Assembly: GCA_963725185.1 (NCBI GenBank)
Contig: CAVRXO010000004.1
Span: forward strand, 124,001-188,000
From: VAZQ01 sp963725185
Lineage (GTDB): Bacteria > Pseudomonadota > Alphaproteobacteria > Rhizobiales > Xanthobacteraceae
Length of the DNA stretch: 64,000 bases
Direction: 5' to 3'
The notes beneath the pieces were generated by a model that was given only the letters and a program-made list of their open reading frames with translations, did no database searches and was not told the DNA's origin. Positions 35,197 to 44,217 of the stretch are shown one piece after another. Each line of letters opens with the position of its first letter. Position 1 is the stretch's first letter. The position numbers and the translations under genes were made by a program.

Positions 35197-35967
35197 TCAG
35201 GCCGGAACCGCGGAGAGCTTGTCGAGGGCGGAGGTGCGCTCGGTGTCCTCCTGCTTCAGGATGCTGGCGATCTGCTCGTAGGTACGGCTGATCTCGATCA
35301 TGCGGGCCATTTCGGCGACCGCGCTCACGTTCGACTGCTCGATGGCGCCTTGCACCACGCGCACATTCTGCGGTGCCGGCTGCGGAGTGACGCCCGGCTG
35401 GGCCGAGAACAGGCTCGACCCTTCCTTCCGCAGCTGGCCGTCATCGGCGAATTGCGCGAGCTGCAATTGCCCGCGCACGGCATCGGAGGTGGCACTGGCG
35501 CCTTCGCGGACCGTGATGGTGCCGTCCCCGGCGATGGAGATATCGTGGTCGGTGTTCTGGAACTGGATCGGGCCGCCGACGCCCAGCACGGGATCGCCCG
35601 CATTGGTGACCAGGGTGCCGGTGGCGTTGATCTGCAGCGCGCCGTTGCGGGTGTAGCGTTGCCCGGCCGGGGTCTGCACCACCAGGAAGGCATCGCCGTC
35701 GATGGCGACATCGAGCGGGGCGCCGGTTCGCAGGATCGGGCCCGCGCTCAGATTGTGCCAGGTCGCGCGGTCCTGCACGTAGCTGAGCTGACGGTTGCCG
35801 GGGGGAAACTCGCCGGAGCTCACTTCCGGCATCAGGAATTGCTCGAAGATCGAGCGGTCGGCCTTGTAGCCCGTCGTGTTGATGTTGGCGAGATTGTTGG
35901 CGACGACCTCGAGCTCGCGGCCGAGCGCGACTTGCCGTGATAGCCCGACCAGAGCGGCATTATCCAT
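35197..35967 (-). CDS. flgF: Proximal rod protein FlgF
   Basis: 256 residues. The N-terminus MDNAALVGLSRQVALGRELEVVANNLAN and NINTTGYKADRSIFEQFLM is FlgF-type; DVAIDGDAFLVVQTPAGQRYTRNGALQ and the C-terminal ISRTYEQIASIL complete the rod-protein fold. The start at 35965-35967 is set by GGGGAG upstream; an in-frame extension of 67 residues is non-homologous and rejected. It heads the flgF-flgG-flgA-flgH operon under a sigma-54 promoter. Confidence 0.94.
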   Translation of the reverse strand: MDNAALVGLSRQVALGRELEVVANNLANINTTGYKADRSIFEQFLMPEVSSGEFPPGNRQLSYVQDRATWHNLSAGPILRTGAPLDVAIDGDAFLVVQTPAGQRYTRNGALQINATGTLVTNAGDPVLGVGGPIQFQNTDHDISIAGDGTITVREGASATSDAVRGQLQLAQFADDGQLRKEGSSLFSAQPGVTPQPAPQNVRVVQGAIEQSNVSAVAEMARMIEISRTYEQIASILKQEDTERTSALDKLSAVPA

Positions 35968-36085
35968 CGGCTTTGCTCCCCTCGTACCAAGCCGGTTCCG
36001 CTCTCCCGGGCGGCGCCGGCTTTCGGCGTTGTGCCACCCGCTCTCCCAAGCGGGGGGCTCACCGCGACTGCTCACCGGGTCTACT

Positions 36086-36101
36086 TGCAGGCCCCGTGCC
36101 A
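36086..36101 (-). promoter_or_regulatory. Sigma-54 promoter of flgF-flgG-flgA-flgH
   Basis: The minus strand reads TGGCACG-gggc-CTGCA, matching TGGCACG-N4-TTGCA with one change and exact GG-N10-GC spacing. It is 118 bases before the flgF start, implying an untranslated leader of about 100 bases. Confidence 0.7.
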
Positions 36102-36228
36102 GGAGAGAAACAGGAGGGAAAACAGTGGCTTCGCTAAAATCTCGCGAGTCCGCGGCAGGGAAATTCATTCCGCCGCAACCATCGGCTAGGCAAAAATTTC
36201 CGAGCCCGGGCGTCCTGGCAATAATCCG

Positions 36229-36236
36229 TTAACCAT
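36229..36236 (+). promoter_or_regulatory. CtrA half-site upstream of fliL-fliM
   Basis: An exact TTAACCAT, 79 bases before the fliL start. No second TTAA at the right spacing. fliLM is a CtrA target in Caulobacter. Confidence 0.45.
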
Positions 36237-36315
36237 TGCGAACCTAACGTCACGGCGAGTGGCGGGGGTGGCTTGCGGCATACCTTCGACCGTCGGCGCC
36301 GGACAGGGCAACCCC

Positions 36316-36840
36316 ATGGCATCCAAGCCAAAAAAAGCAGAGAAGGCCGAAGCGGGCGAGGGGGAAGCCGGCGCGACCGGGGAGCAGGCTGGCGCGCCGA
36401 AACGACGGCTGTCGCTCAAGCTGATCATCATGGCGGTGGCCGGGCTTGTGGTGCTCGCCGGCGGCGGCACGGGCGCCTATTTGTTCCTGTTCGCCGGCAA
36501 GGACCGCGCCGCTTCGGGTGCCCCGGTCAGGCCGCCCGCTTTTGTGGATGTGCCGGAAGTGCTCGTCAATCTGTCCAATGTCGGAGCCGATCGCACTCAA
36601 TACCTCAAGGTCAAGATCGTGCTCGAGATCCCCGATGCGGCCCAAAGCACGCAGATCGAAGCCACGATGCCGCGCGTGATGGACGCCTTCCAGACCTATC
36701 TGCGCGAGCTGCGGCCGACCGATCTCGACGGCTCGGCGGGGCTCTACCGCCTCAAGGAGGAGCTCACACGGCGGGTCAACACCGCCATCGCTCCCAGCCG
36801 GATCACCGCCGTTCTGTTCAAGGAGATCGTGGTCCAGTGA
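36316..36840 (+). CDS. fliL: FliL, stator-associated basal body protein
   Basis: 174 residues. A charged Lys/Glu/Ala/Gly-rich cytoplasmic N-terminus (MASKPKKAEKAEAGEGE) is followed by one membrane segment (LIIMAVAGLVVLAGGGTGAYLFLF, about 40-60). The periplasmic domain has VDVPEVLVNLSN, YLKVKIVLEI and a C-terminal RVNTAIAPSRITAVLFKEIVVQ. Known FliL supports stators and motor torque. ATG 36316 is the first codon of the conserved N-terminus. The stop overlaps the fliM start (GTGA). Confidence 0.92.
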   Translation: MASKPKKAEKAEAGEGEAGATGEQAGAPKRRLSLKLIIMAVAGLVVLAGGGTGAYLFLFAGKDRAASGAPVRPPAFVDVPEVLVNLSNVGADRTQYLKVKIVLEIPDAAQSTQIEATMPRVMDAFQTYLRELRPTDLDGSAGLYRLKEELTRRVNTAIAPSRITAVLFKEIVVQ

Positions 36841-38057
36841 GCAGCACCGACGGCCAGATCGATCAGGACTCGCTCGCCGCCGAATGGGGTCTGGCGCTCG
36901 AGGCCGACGCCGCCAAGGCGCGCCAAGCGGCGGCGGCGGAAGCAGGCCCGGCCGCCCCCCGCGGCGCGGGGGCCGATGCGGCCACGGCCGGCGGCGCGGT
37001 CGATGACGGAGCTCAGTTCATCCAGGCCGCCAGGGGCGGCGCCGAGCGCATCCTCACCCAGGAGGAGATCGACGGGCTATTGGGCTTCAGCCTCGCCGAC
37101 ATTTCGCTCAACGACAATTCCGGCATCCGCGCGATCATCAATTCGGCGATGGTCTCCTACGAGCGGCTGCCGATGCTGGAGATCGTCTTCGACCGGCTGG
37201 TCCGGCTGATGACGACGTCGCTGCGCAATTTCACCTCCGACAATGTCGAAGTCTCGCTCGATCGCATCACCTCGGTCCGCTTTGGCGACTATCTCAACTC
37301 GATTCCGCTGCCCGCCATCCTGGCCGTGTTCAAAGCCGAGGAATGGGAGAATTTCGGCCTGATCACCGTCAATTCGAACCTGATCTATTCGATCATCGAC
37401 GTGCTGCTCGGCGGCCGCCGCGGCGGCCACGCGGTCCGCGTCGAGGGGCGGCCCTACACGACCATCGAGACCAATCTGGTCAAGCGCATGATCGAGGTCG
37501 TGCTCGCCGATGCCGAGCTCGCCTTCAAGCCGTTGTCGCCGGTCAAGTTCAACATCGATCGGCTGGAGACCAATCCGCGCTTCGCGGCCATTTCGCGGCC
37601 GGCCAATGCCGCCATCCTGGTGCGGCTTCGCATCGACATGGAGGATCGCGGCGGCAACGTCGAGCTGTTGTTGCCCTATGCCACCATCGAGCCCATCCGC
37701 GAAGTCCTGCTGCAGATGTTCATGGGCGAGAAATTCGGCCGTGACCCGATCTGGGAAGGCCATCTCGCAACCGAGATCGGCCAAGCCGAAATATCAGTCA
37801 ATGCAGTGCTTTACGAGGCAAAGCTGCCGATCAAGCAGTTGATGAGCCTCAAGCTCGGGGAGACCCTGCTCCTCGGCATCAAGGCCGACGCCAATATCAG
37901 CGTCCGCTGCGGCGACGTCATCTTGACGGAGGGCCGCATGGGGCGGGTCGGCGACCGCATCGCGGTGCGCGTCGCCAAGCCCCTGCGGCGGCCGCGCATG
38001 ACGCTCGCCATGTTCGAAAAAGCGGATGGATCGAGCACCCGAATGGAGGCCCAGTGA
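36837..38057 (+). CDS. fliM: Flagellar motor switch protein FliM
   Basis: 406 residues. After an Ala-rich N-terminal part comes ILTQEEIDGLLGFS (near residue 75), then the CheC-like middle domain (RLVRLMTTSLRNFTSDNVEVSLD, FGLITVNSNLIYSIIDVLLGGRRGG) and a C-terminal SpoA domain (GETLLLGIKADANISVRCGDVILTEGRMGRVGDRIAVRV). It is the switch component that receives CheY-P and sets rotation. The N-terminal CheY-binding peptide differs from the enteric one, as expected in this class. Start GTG 36837 overlaps fliL. Confidence 0.95.
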   Translation: MSSTDGQIDQDSLAAEWGLALEADAAKARQAAAAEAGPAAPRGAGADAATAGGAVDDGAQFIQAARGGAERILTQEEIDGLLGFSLADISLNDNSGIRAIINSAMVSYERLPMLEIVFDRLVRLMTTSLRNFTSDNVEVSLDRITSVRFGDYLNSIPLPAILAVFKAEEWENFGLITVNSNLIYSIIDVLLGGRRGGHAVRVEGRPYTTIETNLVKRMIEVVLADAELAFKPLSPVKFNIDRLETNPRFAAISRPANAAILVRLRIDMEDRGGNVELLLPYATIEPIREVLLQMFMGEKFGRDPIWEGHLATEIGQAEISVNAVLYEAKLPIKQLMSLKLGETLLLGIKADANISVRCGDVILTEGRMGRVGDRIAVRVAKPLRRPRMTLAMFEKADGSSTRMEAQ

Positions 38058-38566
38058 CCTACGGATTCGGCTTCATGATCGAGAGTCTGGTTGCGGTCCT
38101 GCTCCTGCTCACGATCGCCTATTGCGCCATTCTCAACAACCGATTGAAGCGGCTCAAGGCGGACGAGCAATCGCTGAAGGCCACGATCGGGGAGTTGATC
38201 ACCGCGACCGAGATCGCCGAGCGGGCGGTCGCCGGCTTGAAAGCGACCGCGCATGAATGCGACGCCACCCTCGGCGGGCGGCTGCGGACCGCCGATGCCT
38301 GCTGCGCGGAATTGAATCAGCAGATCAAGGCCGGCGATGCGTTGCTCAAGCGGCTCTCCCGCGTCCTCGCCGCCGCGCGACCGAGCGAAGTTTCGCCCGA
38401 GCCCGCTTGCGCGCCCGCGCGCGTCTGCGCGCCCGAGCGCGTCTGCGCGCCGGAGCGTGGTAGCGCATCCGAGCGCGCTAACGCGCCCGATCCCCAGGCG
38501 GTGGCGGCCGCGGCGCAAGCCTTTGCCGAACGCGCGCGCACCCGCGTGGGCGCGCTCGCCGCATGA
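38054..38566 (+). CDS. Membrane protein of the fliM-motE operon (DUF6468/PflI-like position)
   Basis: 170 residues. An N-terminal membrane segment (ESLVAVLLLLTIAYCAIL, about 10-28) is followed by a basic stretch (NNRLKRLKADEQSLK) and a helical, probably coiled-coil region to about 115. The C-terminus is low complexity, with an Ala-Pro-Glu-Arg repeat (VCAPER twice, 38413-38490) and an alpha tail. GTG 38054 overlaps the fliM stop, and its own stop overlaps motE, so it is firmly in the operon. Its place after fliM resembles that of the Caulobacter flagellar-positioning gene pflI, but the sequence match is not something I can verify. Membrane-anchored accessory of the flagellar base is the best reading. 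Confidence 0.6.
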   Translation: MTYGFGFMIESLVAVLLLLTIAYCAILNNRLKRLKADEQSLKATIGELITATEIAERAVAGLKATAHECDATLGGRLRTADACCAELNQQIKAGDALLKRLSRVLAAARPSEVSPEPACAPARVCAPERVCAPERGSASERANAPDPQAVAAAAQAFAERARTRVGALAA

Positions 38567-39513
38567 GCGGCTTCTTGATCCGTTCGCTGCGCGAGGTGCG
38601 GCTCGTCCCGGTCGTGCTCGTTGCGGTGATCGCGCTGTTCGCCCTCAAGGCGCTCGGCCTGGTGCTCGACGGCGGCTACCTGTTCGGCACTGTTCCGGAC
38701 GGAGCGGACCAGGTGGAGATCACCGGCACGATCGCCGCGCCCAAGCTTCCTGGCGCGCCGGGACAGCGATCACCGGCCGCGGCAAAGCAATCCTGGGCCC
38801 AGCAGATGTTCAACTTTCCTGCCGGCAGCGGCGCGGTCGAGTCGATACCAAGCCCGTCGCGGCCCGACATCATCGGGACGGTCGCATCGACGCCAAGCCG
38901 CCCGCAGGCCGACATTACCGGGGCGGTGGGCGAGACCGCGGCCCCGAAGAAAGAGGAATCGCCGCCCGGAAAGGGCGAGGGGCCGGCAAAAAAGCCGCAG
39001 GAACCTCCGGCCAGTCTCAGCGGCACGCCGGTGACGCTTGATGCCCAACCGCCGGTGTCGCAGGCCGAGCGTGCGATTCTCGAGAGCCTGCAGAAACGGC
39101 GCGCCGAGCTCGATGCACGCGCCCACGAGCTCGACGTTCGCGAAGACCTGCTGCAGGCCGCGGAGAAGCGGGTCGCGGGCCGCATCGATGAGCTCAAGGA
39201 TCTCGAGGCACGCGTCGGCGCCGCCATGCAGCAGAAGGACGACGCCGAGGCGGCGCGGTTCAAGAACGTCGTCGCCATGTACGAGAACATGAAGGCCAAG
39301 GACGCCGCCAAGATATTCGACGGCCTCGACATCAAGGTACTGCTCGACGTCGCCCAGGAGATCAATCCGCGCCGCATGTCCGACATTCTTGCGCTGATGA
39401 CGCCGGGAAACGCGCAACGATTGACCGTCGAGCTGGCCGCTCGCTCGGCCCAGAAAGACCCCTCGCAGACCGCCGATCTGCCCAAGATCCAGGGCACGCC
39501 GAGCCCGAACTGA
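38563..39513 (+). CDS. motE: MotE-like flagellar motor protein with MgtE-N-type domain
   Basis: 316 residues. A membrane segment (LVPVVLVAVIALFALKALGLVL, about 14-35) is followed by a Pro/Ser-rich periplasmic linker. A coiled coil follows (about 170-235; ERAILESLQKRRAELDARAHELDVREDLLQ). The C-terminus is an MgtE-N-like domain (KNVVAMYENMKAKDAAKIFDGLDIKVLLDVAQEINPRRMSDILALM). This layout matches rhizobial MotE, the periplasmic chaperone of MotC that stabilises the motor. Start ATG 38563 overlaps the preceding stop (ATGA). Confidence 0.85.
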   Translation: MSGFLIRSLREVRLVPVVLVAVIALFALKALGLVLDGGYLFGTVPDGADQVEITGTIAAPKLPGAPGQRSPAAAKQSWAQQMFNFPAGSGAVESIPSPSRPDIIGTVASTPSRPQADITGAVGETAAPKKEESPPGKGEGPAKKPQEPPASLSGTPVTLDAQPPVSQAERAILESLQKRRAELDARAHELDVREDLLQAAEKRVAGRIDELKDLEARVGAAMQQKDDAEAARFKNVVAMYENMKAKDAAKIFDGLDIKVLLDVAQEINPRRMSDILALMTPGNAQRLTVELAARSAQKDPSQTADLPKIQGTPSPN

Positions 39514-39557
39514 CGGCAAGACAAGCGCCGAATACAGCGCAATTCAGTCCGTCGTTC

Positions 39558-39572
39558 TTAACGTGACTTTAA
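39558..39572 (+). promoter_or_regulatory. CtrA box upstream of TPR envelope protein gene
   Basis: TTAA-cgtgact-TTAA is an exact match, 66 bases before the start. It implies that the large TPR gene has its own CtrA-dependent promoter besides read-through from motE. Confidence 0.6.
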
Positions 39573-39637
39573 ACGCGCGCCGTTAGCTTGCTCGACCGAG
39601 GTTGCTGCAGGCCTCGAGGCCGGCGAGGAACGGCGGT

Positions 39638-42600
39638 ATGGCCGGTCGAGTGGCGTTCCCAGTAGAGTTGTGTTGGCCGGCGCGGCGGAAGCTCGCGCCA
39701 CGCAGGTCGCCGATCGTGGCGGTCCTGCTCCTGCTGCAGACGGTCGTGGCGGGCATGCTCCTATGGCCGCCGCCGGCAGCAGCCGATGCGGTCAAGGGCG
39801 CGGTGAGCGCCGTCGTCGAGAACGGCTTTGCCCGGCTGGTCTTCACGCTGGGATACGACGTCGAATCGAAGGTCCGCCTTGCCAACAATATCGTGGTCGT
39901 CAGCTTTGACCGGCCGGTCGAGCTGAATGTCGAGGGTGTCCGCGCGGGCACCGGCGACTATATCGGCGCCGCTCGGCGCGACCCCGACGGCAAGGCCGTC
40001 CGTATTGCGCTCGCGCGCAACGTCACCATGAATTCGATGGTCGCCGGCGACCGGCTGTTCGTCGATCTGCTGCCGGCCGGCTGGAGCGGCCTGCCGCCCG
40101 GATTGCCGCGCGAGGTGATCGACGAGCTCGCCCGCCGCGCCCGCGACGACGAGAAAAGGCTGCGCCAGGCGCACCTGGACGAAGGCGACCGCAAGATTCC
40201 CCTGATCCGGGTCCGCATCGCGAGCGAGCCGACATTCACCCGCTACATATTCCAACTGCCGCAGCCGACCAGCATTGCGGCGGACAACCGCAAGGACAAG
40301 CTGACCCTCACCTTCAACGGGATGCTCAACTTCGATCTCGCCGACGCCAAAGCGGCATTGCCGGCCACGCTGCAATCGATCGACAGCGATGCCGACCAGG
40401 ACAGCACGGTGGTGCGCTTCACCTACCGGGGCAATGTCGATGTCCGCACTTTCCGCGAGGACAACAATTACGTGGTCGATGTCGGCTCGGCCGAGATCAA
40501 GGAGGGCCGGCCGCTGGACGCGAAGCCCTCCGACGAGCTGGCGGCGCTGGCCGCGGACTTGATGGTCAAGAGAACGCCTCCGCCCGCCGACACGGAGCCT
40601 CCGCAGACCGTGGCGGTGAATGCCGTACCCGGTGCCGTGGAGCCCAGGCGCGCGCCCGCGCCTACGCCCGCGACCGCGCACGAGAGCACTCGCCCGCCTC
40701 CGGTCGCCGCTGCGGCGGCAGCGCCGGAGAAGAGCGCCCCGGCGACGCCGCCGGCCCAGTCCACGCCGGCTGCGACGTCGGACAAGTTCATGCCGGCTGG
40801 AGCGCCGACGCCGTTTCTCGCTCCCGTGCCACCTGCCGCGGCTGCCGGCAGCAGCGCTGCCGCACCACCGCCCGTGCCCGCGTCGAGAGCGGCCGCGACG
40901 GGCGGGAACCAAGTTGCTGCGCCACAACCGCCACCGAAGCCTCCCGCGGCCCAGCCGACGGACGGGCCGGTTGCCGAGACGATGTCGGCCGACCGGGATG
41001 CGGCGGTCACCGCCACGCTGAAGGTGCAGGGCGAAAATCTCGAGCTCCGGTTCGGGTTCGCGAGCCCGACGCCTGCGGCCGTGTTTCGCCGGGCCGACAT
41101 ACTTTGGCTCGTCTTCGACACCGATGCCGACATCAAGCTTGCGGAATTGGCCAACGACCCCAGCCACGAGATCAGGAGCGCGACGGTCACGCACCTGCAG
41201 CAGGCGTCGGTTGTCCGCATCAAGCTCGATCGTCCAATGCTGACCAGCGCCGCGGCCGAAGGTGCTGCCTGGGTCGTCGATATCGGCTCCCAGATCAATG
41301 TGCCGACGCAGCCTTTGACCGTCACCCGCAACGGTGCGGCCGGCTCCGAGGCGACCGCCACCGTCATGATCGCCGATCCGCGCCAGGTGCACCGCCTCCA
41401 GGATCCCGCGGTCGGCGACACCCTGGTGGTCGTAACGGCGCCCGCGCCGGCGCGCGGCTTCATGAGCGGCCAGGAATTCGTCGAATTTCGCATGCTGGCC
41501 TCCACCCATGGCGTCGTGGTCCAGCCCTTGGCCGACGATCTCAGCGTTGAGCTCGCCCCCGACCGGGTCACCTTGAGCCGGCCGAACGGGCTCACCCTCT
41601 CGAGCCTCACCCTGCAGGCCGACCGGCCTCCGACCGATGATCGTCCCGACGCGATCAACTCGGGCCTGTGGTCTTTCGATCGCCGGGACGACTTCGGCAA
41701 ACGCGAATCGCAACTGGTATTCTCGGCGGCGCAGGCCCCGGAATCGCAGCGGCTTGCCGCGCGCGTCGATCTCGCGCGCTTCTATCTGGCATGGGAGATG
41801 GCGGCTGAGGCGAAGGGCGTGCTCGACGTGGCGCTCAAGGACAATCCGCCGACCGCCGGCGAGCCGATCCCGCTGGTGCTGCGCGCCGTCGCCGACCTCA
41901 TGCTGGAGCGGCCGCAAGAGGCGCTGAAGGATCTCGCCAATCCGATCGTCGGGAATCAATTCGACGCGCCGCTGTGGCGGGGATGGGCCTATTCGCGCCT
42001 CGGCCGATGGCCGGATGCCAGGGAAGACTTCCGCGACGTCGATTCGCGGATCGCGAGGCTGCCGGTCGAGCTGCAGCGAAAGGTGCTGCGCGAGGCCGTC
42101 CGGGTCGCGATCGCGGTCGGCGACATTACCGGCGCGGTCGATGTCATGCATGAATTCGAGATCCTGGGCGTCCCGCCGGAGCTGGAGCCGGCCATGTCGG
42201 TCTACAGCGGCGAGGTCGCGGAACGGCTTGGCCACATCCAAGACGCGCTCCGGTCCTATCGGTCCGCCGCTGATTCCGCGGATCGCCGCGCCTCGGCGCA
42301 GGGGCAATTGCGCGAGATCAAGCTGGAGGGTTCGCTCGGCAAGCTCTCGCGGACCGCGGCCATCGACGATCTCGAAACGCTCACGACGATCTGGCGCGGC
42401 GATGACATCGAGATCGAGGCGCTCAAGCTCCTTGCGCATCTCTACACCGAGGAAGGGCGCTATCGCAATTCGTTCCATGTCATGCGGATCGCGCTCACGG
42501 CCCACCCGGATTCGGAGCTGACGCGCGGCATCCAGGATGAAGCGTCGGAAACCTTCGGAAACCTGTTCCTGGCCGGCAGCGGCGACAAGCTGTCGGCGAT

Positions 42601-43459
42601 CGACGCGCTCGCCCTGTTCTACGATTTCCGCGATTTGACCCCGATCGGTCGGCGCGGCGATGAGATGATCCGGCGGCTGGCCGACCGGCTGGTCGCCGTC
42701 GACCTCTTGGATCAGGCCGCCGAGCTGCTGCAATACCAGGTGGATCACCGCCTGCAGGGCGCCGCGCGCGCCCAGGTGGCCATGCGCCTGGCGATGATCT
42801 ATCTGATGAATCACAAGGCGGATCAGGCATTGGCGACCCTGCGGGCGACCCGCGTGGAGGACGTCAGCAACGACATGCGTCAGCAGCGGCTGCTGCTCGA
42901 ATCACGCGCCTTGTCGGATTTGGGGCGCTACGACGTGGCACTGGAGATCATCGCCAATATTACCGGACCGGAAGTGAGCAGGCTGCGCTCCGATATCCTG
43001 TGGAGCGCGCATCGCTGGCGCGAGGCGGCCGAGCAGATCGAGCTGATTTACGGCGACCGGTGGAAGGAGTTTGCGCCGCTCAATGACGTGGAGCGCTCCG
43101 ACATATTGCGCGCCGCCGCCGGTTATGCGCTGGGCGAGGATTCGCTCGGGCTGGCGCGCTTTCGCGAGCGCTACGCCGGCAAGATGGGCGAGGGCCCCGA
43201 CCGGCGCGCGTTCGACGTGATCACGGAACCGGTCGATGCGAGCGGCGGGGATTTCCGCGCCGTCGCCCACTCGGTCGCCGCGGTGGATACGCTTGCCGCC
43301 TTCTTGCGCGATTTGCGCGCGCGTTATCCGAACACCGGCCCGCTGCCGTCGAACCCGGCGCCGCCGCAGACCAGCTCGCTGCCGGATAGCGTGCCCGCCA
43401 AGCCCGATCCCGCCACCACCGGCAGCACGCCGCCGTCGCGCCGCACGGCGGCGCGCTAG
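39638..43459 (+). CDS. Large TPR-type envelope protein in flagellar cluster, 1273 aa
   Basis: A signal peptide (SPIVAVLLLLQTVVAGMLLW, cut near AAADAVKG) places it in the periplasm. Residues 50-290 are beta-rich, with repeated VRIALARNVTMNS and TLTFNGMLNFDL patterns reminiscent of AMIN-type peptidoglycan or envelope domains. A Pro/Ala-rich linker covers about 310-440. A second beta domain covers about 445-640. From about 680 to the end come TPR-like helices (VLDVALKDNPPTAGEPIPLVLRAVADLML; AAELLQYQVDHRLQGAARAQVA). ATG 39638 is chosen for GAGGAACGGCGGT; a TTG upstream is less likely. It directly follows motE and ends against fliP on the other strand, overlapping by 4 bases. Homologues sit at this place in rhizobial flagellar clusters, but I know no defined role. 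An assembly scaffold in the envelope is plausible. Confidence 0.8.
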   Translation: MAGRVAFPVELCWPARRKLAPRRSPIVAVLLLLQTVVAGMLLWPPPAAADAVKGAVSAVVENGFARLVFTLGYDVESKVRLANNIVVVSFDRPVELNVEGVRAGTGDYIGAARRDPDGKAVRIALARNVTMNSMVAGDRLFVDLLPAGWSGLPPGLPREVIDELARRARDDEKRLRQAHLDEGDRKIPLIRVRIASEPTFTRYIFQLPQPTSIAADNRKDKLTLTFNGMLNFDLADAKAALPATLQSIDSDADQDSTVVRFTYRGNVDVRTFREDNNYVVDVGSAEIKEGRPLDAKPSDELAALAADLMVKRTPPPADTEPPQTVAVNAVPGAVEPRRAPAPTPATAHESTRPPPVAAAAAAPEKSAPATPPAQSTPAATSDKFMPAGAPTPFLAPVPPAAAAGSSAAAPPPVPASRAAATGGNQVAAPQPPPKPPAAQPTDGPVAETMSADRDAAVTATLKVQGENLELRFGFASPTPAAVFRRADILWLVFDTDADIKLAELANDPSHEIRSATVTHLQQASVVRIKLDRPMLTSAAAEGAAWVVDIGSQINVPTQPLTVTRNGAAGSEATATVMIADPRQVHRLQDPAVGDTLVVVTAPAPARGFMSGQEFVEFRMLASTHGVVVQPLADDLSVELAPDRVTLSRPNGLTLSSLTLQADRPPTDDRPDAINSGLWSFDRRDDFGKRESQLVFSAAQAPESQRLAARVDLARFYLAWEMAAEAKGVLDVALKDNPPTAGEPIPLVLRAVADLMLERPQEALKDLANPIVGNQFDAPLWRGWAYSRLGRWPDAREDFRDVDSRIARLPVELQRKVLREAVRVAIAVGDITGAVDVMHEFEILGVPPELEPAMSVYSGEVAERLGHIQDALRSYRSAADSADRRASAQGQLREIKLEGSLGKLSRTAAIDDLETLTTIWRGDDIEIEALKLLAHLYTEEGRYRNSFHVMRIALTAHPDSELTRGIQDEASETFGNLFLAGSGDKLSAIDALALFYDFRDLTPIGRRGDEMIRRLADRLVAVDLLDQAAELLQYQVDHRLQGAARAQVAMRLAMIYLMNHKADQALATLRATRVEDVSNDMRQQRLLLESRALSDLGRYDVALEIIANITGPEVSRLRSDILWSAHRWREAAEQIELIYGDRWKEFAPLNDVERSDILRAAAGYALGEDSLGLARFRERYAGKMGEGPDRRAFDVITEPVDASGGDFRAVAHSVAAVDTLAAFLRDLRARYPNTGPLPSNPAPPQTSSLPDSVPAKPDPATTGSTPPSRRTAAR

Positions 43460-44217
43460 GTTCCGTAGCTCTGGATCAAGCTGCCGGCCACCAGGCTCCA
43501 GCCGTCGACCAGCACGAAGAAGATCAGCTTGAACGGCAGCGATACCACCACCGGGGGCAGCATCATCATGCCCATCGACATCAAGACCGAAGCGACCACG
43601 AGGTCGATGATCAGGAACGGCAGGAACAAGAGGAATCCGATCTCGAAGGCACGCTTGAGCTCGGAGATCATGAAGGCGGGAACCAGGATGCGCAGCGACA
43701 TCTCCGCCGGCGTCGCCGGACGCGGTTCGGTGGAAAGATCGGTGAACAGCTGCAGGTCCTTCGGGCGCACGTTCTTCTGCATGAACGCGCGCAGCGGCCC
43801 GGCGGCGCGGTCGAACGCCTGTTGCACCGTGATCTGGTTGTTGGCCAACGGCAGGATGCCGTCGTCATAGGAGCGCTGCAGCGCCGGCCCCATCACGAAT
43901 GCGGTGAGGAACAGCGCCAGCGCGATGAGGACGGCATTGGGCGGCGCGGTGGCGGTGCCGAGCGCGGTGCGCAGCAGCGACAGCACCACCACGATGCGGG
44001 TGAACGAGGTCATCATCACCAGGATCGAGGGTGCCAGCGACAGCACCGTCAACAACGCCACCAGCTGGATCACCCGCTCGGTCAAGCCGCCGCCTTGACC
44101 GAGATTGATGCTGATGTCCTGGGCCAGGGCGGGAGACGCCGCCATCGTCAGGATCAGAGCTACTGCGCCTGCCACCGTCGCGAGACGAACACGGCTGGCG
44201 CCCAAGAATGCTTTCAA
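43456..44217 (-). CDS. fliP: Flagellar type III export gate protein FliP
   Basis: 253 residues. A cleavable signal-like N-terminus (LATVAGAVALILTMAASPALAQ) is followed by four membrane helices with LSLAPSILVMMTSFTRIVVVLSLLRTALG, PPNAVLIALALFLTAFVM, ILVPAFMISELKRAFEIGF and DLVVASVLMSMGMMMLPPV, all classic FliP. It forms the export pore with FliQ and FliR. The start overlaps the fliO stop (ATGA). Its end overlaps the TPR gene on the opposite strand. Confidence 0.97.
   Translation of the reverse strand: MKAFLGASRVRLATVAGAVALILTMAASPALAQDISINLGQGGGLTERVIQLVALLTVLSLAPSILVMMTSFTRIVVVLSLLRTALGTATAPPNAVLIALALFLTAFVMGPALQRSYDDGILPLANNQITVQQAFDRAAGPLRAFMQKNVRPKDLQLFTDLSTEPRPATPAEMSLRILVPAFMISELKRAFEIGFLLFLPFLIIDLVVASVLMSMGMMMLPPVVVSLPFKLIFFVLVDGWSLVAGSLIQSYGT

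Larger units (their letters stand above)
35968..36315. other. Divergent control region flgF / fliL
   Basis: No gene. Holds the sigma-54 promoter of the flgF operon (minus) and a CtrA half-site for fliL (plus). Two different regulatory classes are thus placed back to back. Confidence 0.7.

Noticed and set aside
39761..42814. 1017-codon minus-strand frame opposite the TPR envelope protein
   Set aside because: His/Arg-rich antisense product without domains; the plus-strand gene has a signal peptide, ribosome site and operon context.
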